DNA from: Dactylellina haptotyla
Taxonomy: Eukaryota; Ascomycota; Orbiliomycetes; Orbiliales; Orbiliaceae
NCBI GenBank assembly: GCA_031310005.1
Contig: CM062382.1
Location: forward strand, 2,852,001 to 2,916,000
Length of the DNA: 64,000 nt
Direction: 5' to 3'
Shown here: positions 23,241 through 34,107 of the stretch, piece after piece
Position numbering within the stretch: position 1 is the stretch's first letter
How the letters are laid out: every line of letters begins with the position of its first letter
The notes under the pieces: generated by a model
What the model was told of the DNA's origin: nothing
Seen by the model: the letters and a program-made list of their open reading frames with translations, nothing else
The model's database searches: none
Made by a program: the position numbers and the translations under genes

Positions 23241-23901
23241 TTAGTATCGGTGGCGGGTACTGTAGTCTTTCGGACTGATGACCAGACCGCGTCCTTTCTT
23301 TGCGCCTCGGTAGATTTCTTCGATCTAAATTTTTTAAAAAGAAGATATTAATATTTCTGAATAAATGCGATAAAAGAAGGAGGATGAAAATTTATCACTC
23401 ACAATATCGATCATCTCCTGCTTGTCTTCGAGTACCCAATTCAATTTGTTGTTGTTACCGGTGCCGAAATCACACATCATATGCTTGTTCCTGAAGAAAA
23501 ACATGACGGTGACTTTATCGTAGAGCTCGTACATGGTGTTGAAGTCCGGGACGTCAGCTGTATTACAGACGTAGACTACCGCGAAATTTCTAACACGTTC
23601 GGCGACCTCTATTACGGTAATGACGTTGTTAGCCTGCTTTTCCTTTATTTATTCTGTCGCTTGAGATCTCTAAGGGAGTGTAAAACGTACTGTAGAGTGT
23701 CTCATCCATAGCTATACATTCCTCGTCACTCTCCTTTTCCGCAAACCGGATAACGACGAGGCGGTCCTCTTCGGACATAATGGCCTGGTCGACGTGCCAG
23801 CCGGACTTGAGGTGAGGAAGCAGAATTGAGCCTATTACACATGGTTGAGCAGTTAGATATCCATCGCCGAGTATTGGGACTTGAAACTAAGACTCACCCA
23901 T
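23241..23901 (-). CDS. DIB1: U4/U6.U5 tri-snRNP protein Dib1/Dim1 (thioredoxin-like)
   Basis: Model: complement(join(23241..23324, 23403..23608, 23691..23831, 23898..23901)), 144 aa, the usual length for this family. Exon 1 is only ATGG. Exon 2 reads SILLPHLKSGWHVDQAIMSEEDRLVVIRF, the Dim1 hallmark start. Exon 3 gives VPDFNTMYELYDKVTVMFF and HMMCDFGTGNNNKLNWVLEDKQ. Exon 4 gives EEIYRGAKKGRGLV and ends SPKDYSTRHRY. Donors are GTGAGT, GTACGT and GTGAGT; acceptors all end in TAG. The protein sits in the U5 snRNP and blocks premature spliceosome activation. Odd point: after VIRF, the usual GRDWDPDC is replaced by AEKESDEEC, although the Cys is kept. Confidence 0.94.
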
Positions 23902-24829
23902 GTCGGAGAAATTTAAAACGAAAGAAAACCGTGTATTATAAGAAAATGGGTATCAAAGAGGGTAGAAACTATGCGGAAGTCGTATAGAGGTCGTTATAAG
24001 TCCTGCGAGGTCTACTCGGATACTATGCGATCAAGAAAAATTGTTTGACTCTTTATTTGGGGCGCCATCGAATGTGAGGATCTGGTCGCCAAATATATAT
24101 AGCTCGATGGGTAAACTTTTGCAGTTCTTTTCTTGGCACTAGTGCATGGGTAGAGCATGGCCCCTGCTCCTGATGTCACACTAGCTTTCCTTCTAGCTGA
24201 AAACATCTAGTCCCACTCCGCGATGGTCCTTGTAGACAGCCTGGACGGCGCTTATAAACTATTCGTTTGTAAGTAATGCAAGAAAAAGGGTTTCCTGTCA
24301 TGGTGTTCAAAAAATATAAATTTTGTCCCAAAATAGATTCACAGGGTTACAAGATAGTTAATCCTGTGGTTTGCGTGGTGAGCGATCGGAGCAACACCAG
24401 CTTCGTTCAATGATCTTTCACTAGATTCAGGTATAGTTATTTTGTTGGTGGGACAGTGATTGATGGCAATCAATGTAGCATATACACTCAAGTAGTACCG
24501 AACGTGATCTTCTATTCTATACTGACACGTCCTTGGATTGCATTGACTTGGTCGTATAACACCACTAGGTTGGCGGCTCCTTGCATTGACCCTAGATAGC
24601 TGGTCAATGGATTAACAGATTGACCAGAAGCCACTAGCGGACTGGAAATATAAAAGCCGCATTCAACATAGCTTCTTATTGATGTATATTAATAGTAATA
24701 TGCAATCCTTGATATCTAGCAAGCTGGGTTTTAGGGAATCTAGTATACAGATCTGGTCTTCCTAGGCGCTTAGACACCCTCATAACCATTTAACTAGATC
24801 AATGACGAAGTTAGCTTAAACCTAGGATA
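23902..24829. other. AT-rich region between RNH2C and DIB1
   Basis: DIB1 promoter and RNH2C 3' side. A 64-codon minus frame (24012-24206) has an ATG but no domain. Around 24440-24760 there are short TTGACC/GGTCAA inverted motifs and a TATAAAAG-like site (24649), which could be a decayed mobile element. I cannot support that claim from one copy. Confidence 0.4.
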
Positions 24830-25416
24830 TTAGAGTCGTAAATATAATATGAGATAATGTCTTACAATTTTTGACATTCCCATCCATTCTTCAAGGCCTT
24901 TGACAACCCCATCTTGACTTCCATCAACTTTCAGTTCGTGGCCCCATACCATGATCTCTGAGAATGAAGATGCCGTCATCCATTGAGCAGCTTCTTCTAT
25001 CTCACCGTTCTCGTTATCTTCATCATCTTGATATAGAACCTCTCTTTTCTGGTTCCCCGTGAGTGGCTCATTGGATGATGAGTCGTTTAGAACGCGTCCT
25101 ATTAGACGAATAAGCAAAATTTCCCTAGGATGAATGGAAATAATTAATATTCCCACGGCCGGGTACCGCCCGGATAGATCATACCTTGATACCCGTCAGG
25201 TACTACTAGTTTCGTCCCAATGAGTTTTCTACCTCGAAAGTAGGAAGTATGCGTTTCACCACTCGCGGTGCCATCGCTAGCTTCTTCGGCCGGTTCGGAT
25301 GTAGGATTCCAAAACTGACGTGAAGATGAAGCAGGGCCCGTGTATTTTATGCGGCACGGTAGGATGTTCGCTTTTAAGGGCTCTTTCGAGGAAGCGGAAC
25401 CTCGGATTGAAATCAT
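24830..25416 (-). CDS. RNH2C: Ribonuclease H2 non-catalytic subunit C
   Basis: Model: complement(join(24830..25098, 25185..25416)), 166 aa. The start is the first ATG of the frame (MISIRGSASS). Family blocks are NILPCRIKYTGPA, ..QFWNPTSEP.., TSYFRGRKLIGTKLVVPDGYQGRVL and, near the end, MVWGHEL ... VVKGLEEWMGMS. The intron (GTATGA...CTAATAG) must use the second TAG, at 25099-25101, to read YQG|RVLND in frame. RNase H2 removes ribonucleotides and RNA-DNA hybrids; subunit C stabilises the complex with B and PCNA. The C-terminus is uncertain: the frame reads through to TAA at 24830, but a GTAAGA donor and CTAATATCCTAG acceptor could remove 44 nt and end the protein at SKIV. ACGCGT lies at 25446-25451, 30 bases upstream. 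Confidence 0.88.
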
Positions 25417-25614
25417 GGTGGGATGTGGTTCGATGCTTCTTGCCAACGCGTGCGTGGATTTCAATTCTGTGGAAAAGGAAGCTCAGGAGACATCACAAAA
25501 ACAACACAGTGGGCAACATTGGTATTAAGCAGATAACAGTGGTATCAGAATATATCGTACATATAATCGCGACTCTCATAAAACATCAAAATCAAATGTA
25601 AATTTACATGCACG

Positions 25615-28578
25615 CTAATTCTGCGGGAAATAAAATTGGAACATTTGTTGCCGCCTCTTGAATTCTCTCGTCGGGAGACCGTTCAGAAATTCTTCGTAGT
25701 CGTCGCTAGTCGTCTCCAGCTCTCTCGCTTCCTTACTAAGCACCTCGACTTTGGAGTACCCTGCGGCCTCAAGAATCTCCCACCATGTATCTTCGAGCTC
25801 ATAAAGATACATGTCCCTAGTAACTGTGCAATTGATATTTCCTATACCTGGAAACTCGAGGTGCTTATTATCCTTTGCATATATATCTGCCCCAAGTTCG
25901 ATGAATCTTCGTAGTCGTCCAGAAATTTGCCCGAGCCAATATTTCTTGTAACTAAGCCATTTCTCTTCAGTTTTAATCATAATATCGTTATCCACTACCC
26001 GGACCCGTTTGATTGCTAGGTGGAGGCAGGACTCGTTAGTGTTCCATTTCCTGGCCTTGACATCTGCTCCGTGCTTGAGAGCGATATCAAAGTTGTTCCA
26101 GAACGTTTCGCGGTCCACAAGTGGCAAAGCAGCAAATTCTAGCATTATCGCATTGTTGCAACCTGAATAGCTATTGATATCAAATTCGCTCTCGCCCAGC
26201 TTATCAAGGAGTTCATGGAAGAGCTTAAGAGGAGAGTTAGCACAAATGTAAGGATGGAGACGAAGTATGATGGTTAGTTTACCTTTGAGGAACCTGACAT
26301 AAGATCGCTCATAGTTTGTGCGATTGCTTCTTCAGGGCCGAAAGGGGATATTTTATTATCTATCCCGGAATCCAAAATTCGCCGGAACCCCATTTCTGCG
26401 AAATAGAATTTTTGGGGGTCTGCGTTTCGGAGGCTGGCTTTGTCAAATATTGTCGAGCTAAAATGTAGCAGAGGTGTTGCTCCTCTATCATTAAGGTGGT
26501 TTGCATCCGCTCCTTGCTCTAGAAGGAACATGCATACAGCGAAGGCATCTTGGGATCGATTATTTGGGCGTCCTGGAGTTTTGCTAGGATTTAAGCCACC
26601 AACGGCATGCTATTTGTAAAGTTTAGTTTATGAGAGTATCCCACGGATTAGTGGCTATAAGGAAACTACTGTAACTTACGTGTAGCAAACTGCTCCCATT
26701 CTGGTTCACATCATACACTGACGCACTACCGGACCTGAATAACTTCTGTAACCCCTGGAGATCGCCCTCCCAAGCAAGCCAACAAGCGGTATTTCTATCA
26801 TCCTCATCGATAAAACGCCGATTATAGACTCGAAATAACAATGGAACAGAAAATGTGCCTTCAGTTCCATATGTATGTCGAATTGATGCAGACCATGAAG
26901 ATCTTGACTCTCCCGCGATTCCCATTAGGTTCGGCTTGAATGTCAATATTGTCTCACTACTTGTAATCTCGGATTCGTCTTCAGCAATCCTTTTTTGGCT
27001 TCTCGAAGACAATATCAACGTTCCATTATCCAATGCTTTTACTGCCTGTAGCCCTCTATTCTCAATCCCTACGAGGTCCACATCAAATGCAGAGATCAAG
27101 CTCTGGCACATCTTTTCCTTTTCAGAAAATTTCTTTGTTAGAGCGGCGTCAGGTGCTTTTTGCATGTACAATGACTTTTTGCCTAAAAGCTCAGAGGTGA
27201 TCAACGACAACTCGTGTTTAAGGTCCTGTCCACCCTCTGAATCGTCTTGTAGCGTATCCAAGAGCTGCTGAACTGCATTCACATAGTCCTCTGCATCAGC
27301 GCCCTTCACAAGCTTGGTGGTTGAAGGTTCCTCGGCGAGTCGCAATATTTGTCTGACAGCAGCGGAGAGGTTTCGCTTCTGTTTTTCTAATCTCATCCGC
27401 TCCTCCCTCGATTTTGGTTCCGAAGTAGAGAAAGATGAACTCAGAACAGAGACATTCAAAGAATTCAGACCATTTAGGACAGCCTGCGACTGCGCTGCAA
27501 TATCTACACCGGCTAAATTTGAGGTGCTGTTCAGGTTATCCGCCAACCTCTGAACCATATTAGTCACACCACCAATCTTCCCTCCCAGGCTGTTGATATC
27601 CTTAGCTTGGTCTTCCTGGCGGGTTAAAATCGTGTTGCAGCCGCTTTCAATTCTATTGAATCCCTCGGCCGTCTCGCTCTGGTTTGTTGTCATGGTATCG
27701 TGAATTTCAGTGATGCGTTGGAATTGATGGCCATGCAGATTCTCCATACGCTGCATATTGGAGCGTTGTAAAGCAATTGACTCCTTTATCAGAAAGAAAC
27801 TAGTGTCGCCGGTATCTCTGATAGCCTGAACATCTTGCTGAACTGACTGTAGAGGAACAGAAACGTTTGTGGTTATCTCAATTCCCACAGCCTGGACTTC
27901 TGATTTTACTTCGTTTATCCGTTCTCCATTTTCTATATTCAACGAACTAAAAATTAAAAAGAGTAGAATTCAGTATACCGTGCTTTCGCGCTTATATAAT
28001 TCAAGTCTACTATCAATCTTTACAACAAACAAGTCTATATCAATCTTAGTTGAATACTAGATGTTGTATCTAATAGCCCCTTAGAAGATAAAACTTGGTA
28101 TATACCGATAGTAGAATGTAAAAATCGAATGAAAAACCGGAAATAAATCATACTTGGACAACTGCACAGAAGCCGCAGTCAGCTTATTATAATGCGCCTT
28201 AATCTTCGAATCGAACTTCTCCCACTCGCTCTCCGCCTTCAACCCAATCTTAATCTTATTCTTCCACTTCATCGGATTAGCGTACAACGTCTCAACAGAG
28301 ATCGTAATATCCGACAACTCCTGATAGAAATTCTCGAGCGCGGTTTCCACGATGAACACCGTATCCCCTACTTTACGGTACTCCTTCTTCGCCCGCTCCA
28401 GATGTTTGGTAACCTCGCTGAGTAAATTAAGTGTTAAATCGAGATCCCGCCGGAAGAACGCGGCCTTCTTCTGCGCGGACTTGATGTTGCTGATGAACTT
28501 GTAGATTTGGGAACCGAGCTTGATTGCGGTTTCCACCAGCTGGAGGCTGCTAGCCACCGCTCCGAGAACCTCAGCCAT
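25615..28578 (-). CDS. HeLo-like N-domain, coiled-coil and ankyrin protein
   Basis: Model: complement(join(25615..26223, 26283..26609, 26680..27946, 28154..28578)), 875 aa. The N-terminus (MAEVLGAVASSLQLVETAIKL ... FFRRDLDLTLNLLSEV) resembles the helical domains found at the start of fungal STAND/NLR-like proteins (HeLo-like or 'fungal N-terminal' families). Residues ~142-290 are coiled-coil-like, with heptad-rich IESGCNTIL and NSLGGKIGGV stretches. A middle domain (~390-545) resembles regions found in front of ankyrin repeats in fungal proteins. Ankyrin-like units follow: GSSLLHHAVGG, LLEQGADANHLNDRGATPLLHF, ALKHGADVKARKWNTNESCLHLAIK, FIELGADIYAKDNKH. No NACHT or NB-ARC nucleotide-binding motif is present. 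Intron 1 is 207 nt, longer than its neighbours. A role in non-self recognition or signalling is inference. Confidence 0.8.
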
Positions 28579-29324
28579 ATTTATAAATTATTAACCAAAA
28601 ATCGACTTTTTTGAGTCCAAGTAATGTATTTAGCGCCTAGGCTCGCGGGAAAGCCGCTAGTAAGGCAAAACTTGCGAGGTTGGAAGGGCACAGGAGGCTA
28701 GGAATCGAATCCAGGAGAAATGAAAACGCTAGTGTTAAACAAAATATGGCGAAGAAAGACCGATAGACCCGCTGACCGGAACAAGTTAGAAGCGAAAGAG
28801 GTTAGTAGCTTGGTAATGCCATAAATACTCGAGGGGAGAGCTAGAGAAAAAAGATCACTTCTTAGAAGAAGGGTGGGTGGAGTGTATAAGTATCCCATTC
28901 CTTAAATCCTTGTATACCATGTCTTGATTAGCAGATCCTCCATAGTAAATGGGCAGAATCCCCTGATTGGAGCTTCCAGAATAGGGCCTATTTTATCCAT
29001 TTTCATCTTCTGGTCCCAGGTTGTAGCCTTGTTTACCGTTTCACCACTGCCCCTAATACCTGGCATGCGGGTGGGTGGCACAGCGTTTAACATGCCAATT
29101 TCATGTGTTGCGAACGCTGAATGGCGCAGCGCTGGGAACTAGGCCAAGGGAGTCTTCGCTCCGGCGCTTAGGATATAAAAAGCACACGCGCCCATGAAAA
29201 GACGACTTGAACCAGGGGGGTTTGCCATTCAATAGCGCTAATGTATATGCCCGACTCGACATCATTTCGTTTAAGAATCTACCGCTAAACATATATACAA
29301 CTGGTCGAACTAGACCGAAGGCTA
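28579..29324. other. Region between DBP10 and the ankyrin gene
   Basis: Promoter of the ankyrin gene and 3' flank of DBP10, both on the minus strand. A tRNA-like T-loop string (AATCGAATCC, 28693-28702) lacks a matching arm. No gene is supported. Confidence 0.45.
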
Positions 29325-32238
29325 TTACTTGCGCCCTTTGCCTTTCCGGGCAGGCCTGTTGTTCTTCTCCCTTCGCTTCTCCTTCAACTGCCTGTCCTTC
29401 ATGATCTGTACATTGCTTTTGACCTCGCTGTTTATTGTCCTTCCGTACCCCTTGCCGTGCAAGCCCTTCGATTTGGCTTCCTCGACACGCTTCTTGCGCA
29501 CATGGTAATCATCACGCGCCTTGTCCGCCTGTTTCGGCGCGGCGACTTTCTTATGGAACATCTTGCCACCCAGTCTGCCACTGGCAGTGGGGAAGCCAGA
29601 TTTAGTCGCCATACCGCCGCCCACCGTGTTCTCCATCTCGCCAACCTTGGGTAGTCGCGCGAGCTTGTTGGCTTTCTTCCAGCCTTCGAACCGGCCGCTC
29701 TTGAAAGACGCTGCAATCTTTTGGCCGGATTCACCACGGATCAATTTAGGCCCGCCACGGGAACCGTCTTCATCGTTCCTCCGGTTGACGAATTTCTTTG
29801 TCTTTGGGTCCCAACGGAGACCGTTGCCACGTTTGCTAGGTTCGCCAAAGGTGTTACCATCGTCGTTGACAAGGTCCATGGTGGCGGATCTGGCTGCCTC
29901 TGCGAACGAGTTGCTAATGCTATAGCCTCGGTCTTCTGCGAGTGATGTTGTAGGCATGTATCCCATGTAGTGTTCGGGGTCCTGGAATGACTCGGATTTG
30001 GCTTTGGACTTTTTCGAGGGTTTCATCTTGAAAACTGAAGAAAGTTCTTCTTCATCCGCGGAGTCCATATCTACTTCGACCGTTGATGGTTCGGGTGCGT
30101 CTTCTTCCACGTCTTCCCAGGTATCGACATCCTGCATATCTTCATCCTCGGCCTCCGCCCGACTTCCTGGTTTCGCTAATGGTAAATTAAGGGTATCGGG
30201 TTCGTCTTGCACCTTTGGCTTGATCTTGATTTTCTCCCTTCGTGACTTCATAACACTTGCTCCCTCGCTTCTGTTAACACCCCGCTGTCCGATTTCGAAT
30301 ACGGTTTCTTGAGGTCTGTAATTTGCCAAGCGCTTGAGCATATCCGCCTTTTCCATCTCCAAGCTATCAATTTCATCCGCAAAGATGGGGTTGACACTCA
30401 TCCAATCCTTCCCTGCCACAAGCTCCTTTGACCGCTTCACACTCTCTGTACTCGCCGCCACCTTAGTCTTCTGGTAGAGCTTCTCACCCCTGCCCATGAC
30501 CTGTTTCATCGCTGTCAAGTCGTGGCTTGCCCCTACCACCCGGGTGACGGCTTCGGTACACCTCTCCAACTCATCCCGCTTTAGCGATCCCACAATCACA
30601 TCATTCGCAAAGTCGAATTCCTCTTTTCTCTTGCCTTGTGCCATGGCCGAAGCACCATCCGTAACCAGCTTCCTCCCCAAGAACAGTTGTAAATCCAACA
30701 GATAGGGCATATCTTCCAATCTGACAATACTGTACGCCCAACCTCTCCTTCCAGCTCTCGCTGTTCGACCAACACGATGGACGAAAACTTTTGGCTGAGG
30801 CGGGAAATCGTAGTTGATAACGTTCGATAGCATGGGAATATCGATACCTCTAGCTGCAACATCCGTGACAACCAGTATCTGTGACTCGCCGGTTCTAAAT
30901 TTTTCCACCTGGTTCCGTCGGGCGACTTGGTCGAGGGTTCCGTATACGTATGAAACAGAGAATCCAAAGGTTGTCAACAGGTTGGCAATATAGTCCACGT
31001 GATGTTTTGTGCTTGCAAAGATAATCGTAGAATGCGGGTTGGAGAGCTCGTTCTTGGGTAGATTGACGAAACGCTTGCGCTTCCTCTTCTTGCCGTCTTC
31101 GCCTACTTCCGGTTCGTCTACAGATTTCGAAGACGCTACAGGAACCTGGATTAGATCCTGCAATATTTGAAGTAGCGCTCCTTCCTTCTCTTCAGTTTTC
31201 ACTGTGAAAAACACGCTCTCCAACTCGGTCGAGACCTTGGAGTCCGCATCCAATCTCACCAGGGATGGGTCATGGAGACCGGCTTTGGCGAACTCCACGA
31301 GACTCTTTGGTAAGGTCGCCGAAAACAGTGTAGTTTGTCGATTGGCGGGTAAGGCGTGTAGAATCTCTCCCAATTGGGCGGCGAAACCCATTTCGAAAAG
31401 TCTATCGGCTTCGTCAAACACTACGTACTGCATGCTGCTGAGGTCCAACTCCATTTCCACCTTTAGATGCAAGAAACGACCGGGAGTAGCGATGATTATA
31501 TCCGGGTTCGAGGTCATCATCGAAAATTGGTCCTCGAGACTGTCACCACCGACGAGGAGGATGGCTTTCAGGTCTGTACCACGGCAGAGGTCTTTTACGA
31601 CTTTGAGCGTTTGGAGGGCGAGTTCACGGGACGGCGAAAGGATCAAGCCTCGGCCTCCAACCTGAATTCAAGAGTTTTATTAGCTAAAGTTCTTTACATT
31701 CCCAATTGAGATGCTGGAATTAGTGTACCTTTGCAGAATGTGCTTTCAGCTTTTCGATCATGGGGATAACGAAGGCCGCGGTCTTTCCTGAACCTGTCCT
31801 GGCCATACCGACGACATCTTGTCCTTCGAGCAGCATAGGAATTGTCTTCCTCTGAATGGGTGTCGGTATCGAGAAGCCTTTCTTTTGAATAGCTTTCAAT
31901 AGGTTGAGATTCAATCCCATCGATTGGAAACCTCCAGACTTTTTAATTGATTTGGATTTGATATTCGAGGTTTTGCGGTTTGCAGAGGCCAATTGGGACT
32001 TGATAAACTTGGCATCGCCCTCGCCGTCGTCAGACTCGTTATCCGAGGGCTTATCGAGATCGAGAATAGAGGTGGTATCGAGAGCCTTTTGCGATTTTAG
32101 CCGCTTCTTAGGTGGTTCGGAGAAACCGAATTCGTCATCGTCCGAGAAGGAGATTGTGCCCGTCAAAGCAGATGTGATGTCGAATTCGTTCTCGCTGGCA
32201 GCCGGGGAGGCGGCTCGTGCAGAGCGGCGCGGAGCCAT
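29325..32238 (-). CDS. DBP10: DEAD-box ATP-dependent RNA helicase Dbp10
   Basis: Model: complement(join(29325..31661, 31729..32238)), 948 aa, close to the yeast size. Motifs: Q region with [16 protein letters not shown] and [10 protein letters not shown], motif I ARTGSGKT (~146-153), Ia [18 protein letters not shown] at ~253-256 followed by RLFEMGF, III SATLP, and IV-VI ([35 protein letters not shown]). The C-terminal half has the DBP10 signature ([18 protein letters not shown]) and a very basic tail (KGYGRT...KGKGRK). Dbp10 works in the nucleolus in 60S ribosomal subunit assembly. The single phase-0 intron (GTACAC...AATTCAG) lies at AHSAK|VGGRGL, between motifs I and Ia. Confidence 0.96.
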
Positions 32239-32639
32239 TCTGAAGGGTAGTCGGTATATGATAACCGGCCCGAGTCCAATATGAGATTCTAATGGTGGCA
32301 GTCCTGTCGTGGAGGTAAACTCGTCGACGGTGGCTGAGATGCTGCTGTGCTGTGGTATCGAGATATCTCTTAACGAGGTTTTGTCGCAGAGTTTTTTTTT
32401 TTGGACGGCTGTTTTTGGCGGCGGAAGCTAAAAGGCTTGGCGGCGAGCAGCGCGACTCTTCGCCTCATCGACAGCTCGCCCGAACCACCACCAGCCGACA
32501 TCACCAAAACCACCATTCTTCACCACGACCACCAAATTCCCATAAAGACACCGGATGTCTGTGTTATAGAAGGACACTGCTCTCGAAATTAGATTGTTCA
32601 CACAGCAGACACAGCTATCAGCTAGCTACTGCCTCCAAG
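32239..32639. promoter_or_regulatory. Divergent promoter between DBP10 and the U1A/U2B'' gene
   Basis: Only 401 bases separate the two ATGs, which point away from each other, so both 5' UTRs and promoters must fit here. A T10 tract lies at 32392-32401. No TATA box is obvious. The shared region links a ribosome-assembly gene with a splicing gene. Confidence 0.6.
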
Positions 32640-33611
32640 ATGGCGGAGCAAAGGAATAACACGTACGGACTTTCCCTCATTGTCACTCTGCCTGCATGAT
32701 CACAGCTAACATTGGTGCTCTTCAGGGTCTACGTCCGTCTCCAGAACCACCCCACTCAAATACAGCAGTCAGACTAAGATATTCTCCTCTCGTATAGTGC
32801 CGTAATCTCGAAGAATCCGTCAAAATCCCCGTCCTCACAGCTACCCTCGAAACCCTCTTCTCGCAGTATGGCAACATCCTCGAAATCGTCGCCAAAAAGA
32901 ACCTAAGAGCCAGAGGGCAGGCTTTCGTGGTGTTCGACTCTGTCGATGCCGCGGAACGGGCGATCAAGGAAGTCCAGGGCTTTAATCTGTTCGAGAAACC
33001 GATGGTGCTACAGTATGCCAAGACGAAGAGCGATGCGACCGTGGAGGTAGAGTCCAACGAGGCCGAGTTCGAGGCCCACAAGAGGAGGAGGTTAGCTGAG
33101 AAAGGTACGCACCATCTTGATAGGTTCTTTACTTGCAGCCCAAAGGTTCACTATAGACCGATGTGTGATTGTAGAACGAAAACAAGCCATCCGCGCCGCC
33201 GAAGCCCAGAAACACCTGAAACGCCCCGCACAATCCGGCCCTGCACACGGCCTTGCCGCAGATTCCTCGCGTCCAGCAAAGAAGGCAGCAACATCAGCAC
33301 CCTCTGCCCCAGGTGGCCTCAAGTCCACAGCCGCGCCCGCAGCCCCACAGATCCCAGACGAATACCTACCGCCCAACAAGATTCTCTTCTTACAAAACTT
33401 ACCCGACAATGCCACATCCGACATCCTCAATGGTATCTTCGGCAGCTTCGAAGGCTTCAAGGAAGTCAGATTGGTGCCTGGTAGGAAGGGGATTGCCTTC
33501 GTCGAATACGAGAACGAGGCTGGTGCTATCAGTGCGAAGGAGAACACGCAGGGTATGTCGTTAGGACCTGATGGCAGCGGAGTTGTCAAGGTCACATACC
33601 AGAGGCAGTAA
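32640..33611 (+). CDS. U1A/U2B''-type snRNP protein with two RRMs
   Basis: Model: join(32640..32662, 32726..32732, 32798..33104, 33175..33611), 257 aa. It follows the SNF/U1A/U2B'' plan: RRM1 (~8-85: TVYCRNLEES, LETLFSQYGNILEIV, RARGQAFVVF), a Lys/Glu helix (AHKRRRLAEKERKQAI), an Ala/Pro linker, and RRM2 (~178-257: NKILFLQNLPDNAT, FGSFEGFKEVRLV, KGIAFVEYENE). In spliceosomes this protein binds U1 or U2 snRNA stem-loops. Exon 2 is a 7-nt microexon (GGTCTAC) between introns of 63 nt (GTACGG...GCTAAC...TTCAG) and 65 nt (GTCCGT...GACTAAG...TATAG). No other combination keeps RNP2 in frame. The third RNP2 residue is Cys where Val is usual. Whether it serves U1, U2 or both cannot be told from sequence. 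Confidence 0.9.
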
Positions 33612-34107
33612 ATTTGTGTTTTCTACACTACCCCCATAATAGACATACCCGTAAACTAGATCTAGGCCGAGGCTGGGCATATTATATGATGCCTGAGGGT
33701 ATGGGTTAGGGTGATGGATACAATATTATGGTTTCCAGTTTGTATTACTAGCGTTTATAACGAAGAGCATACCAAAGGCATTCCATTTTATTTTCGTATC
33801 ACAGGGAAGGCCGAATATCCATGCTCAGGTTCTAACATCGCAATCCACATAATAATGACTGTTTGCACTATCAATTGTGATTGGGAACAGAGTTGTTGCA
33901 TGTATAATGAGTCGTAGATTGTTCGGACTCAACACGAGGGGCATGTTTTACCTTTTTATTACCAAATAGCAAAAGTTACACAGAGTCAAGGTAACTCAAC
34001 TCACAGCATTCATTTAATCGTAGGTGGTTTGTCTCTTATTCAAGCCGTGGGTCGACGTTCTGGGTTTCAGACGACCATAGTAGATAGACAGAAAAACATC
34101 AAGCAAG
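33612..34107. other. Intergenic region before the F-box pair
   Basis: 3' flank of the snRNP gene and promoter of the first F-box gene. No gene is supported. Confidence 0.5.

Noticed and set aside
24440-24760. Solo LTR or decayed transposon
   Set aside because: Short inverted TTGACC motifs and a TATAAAAG-like site are present, but I see no terminal repeats, target-site duplication or second copy in the window.
28690-28706. T-loop-like AATCGAATCC on the minus strand
   Set aside because: The flanking five bases do not form a stem and no A-box lies at the right distance.
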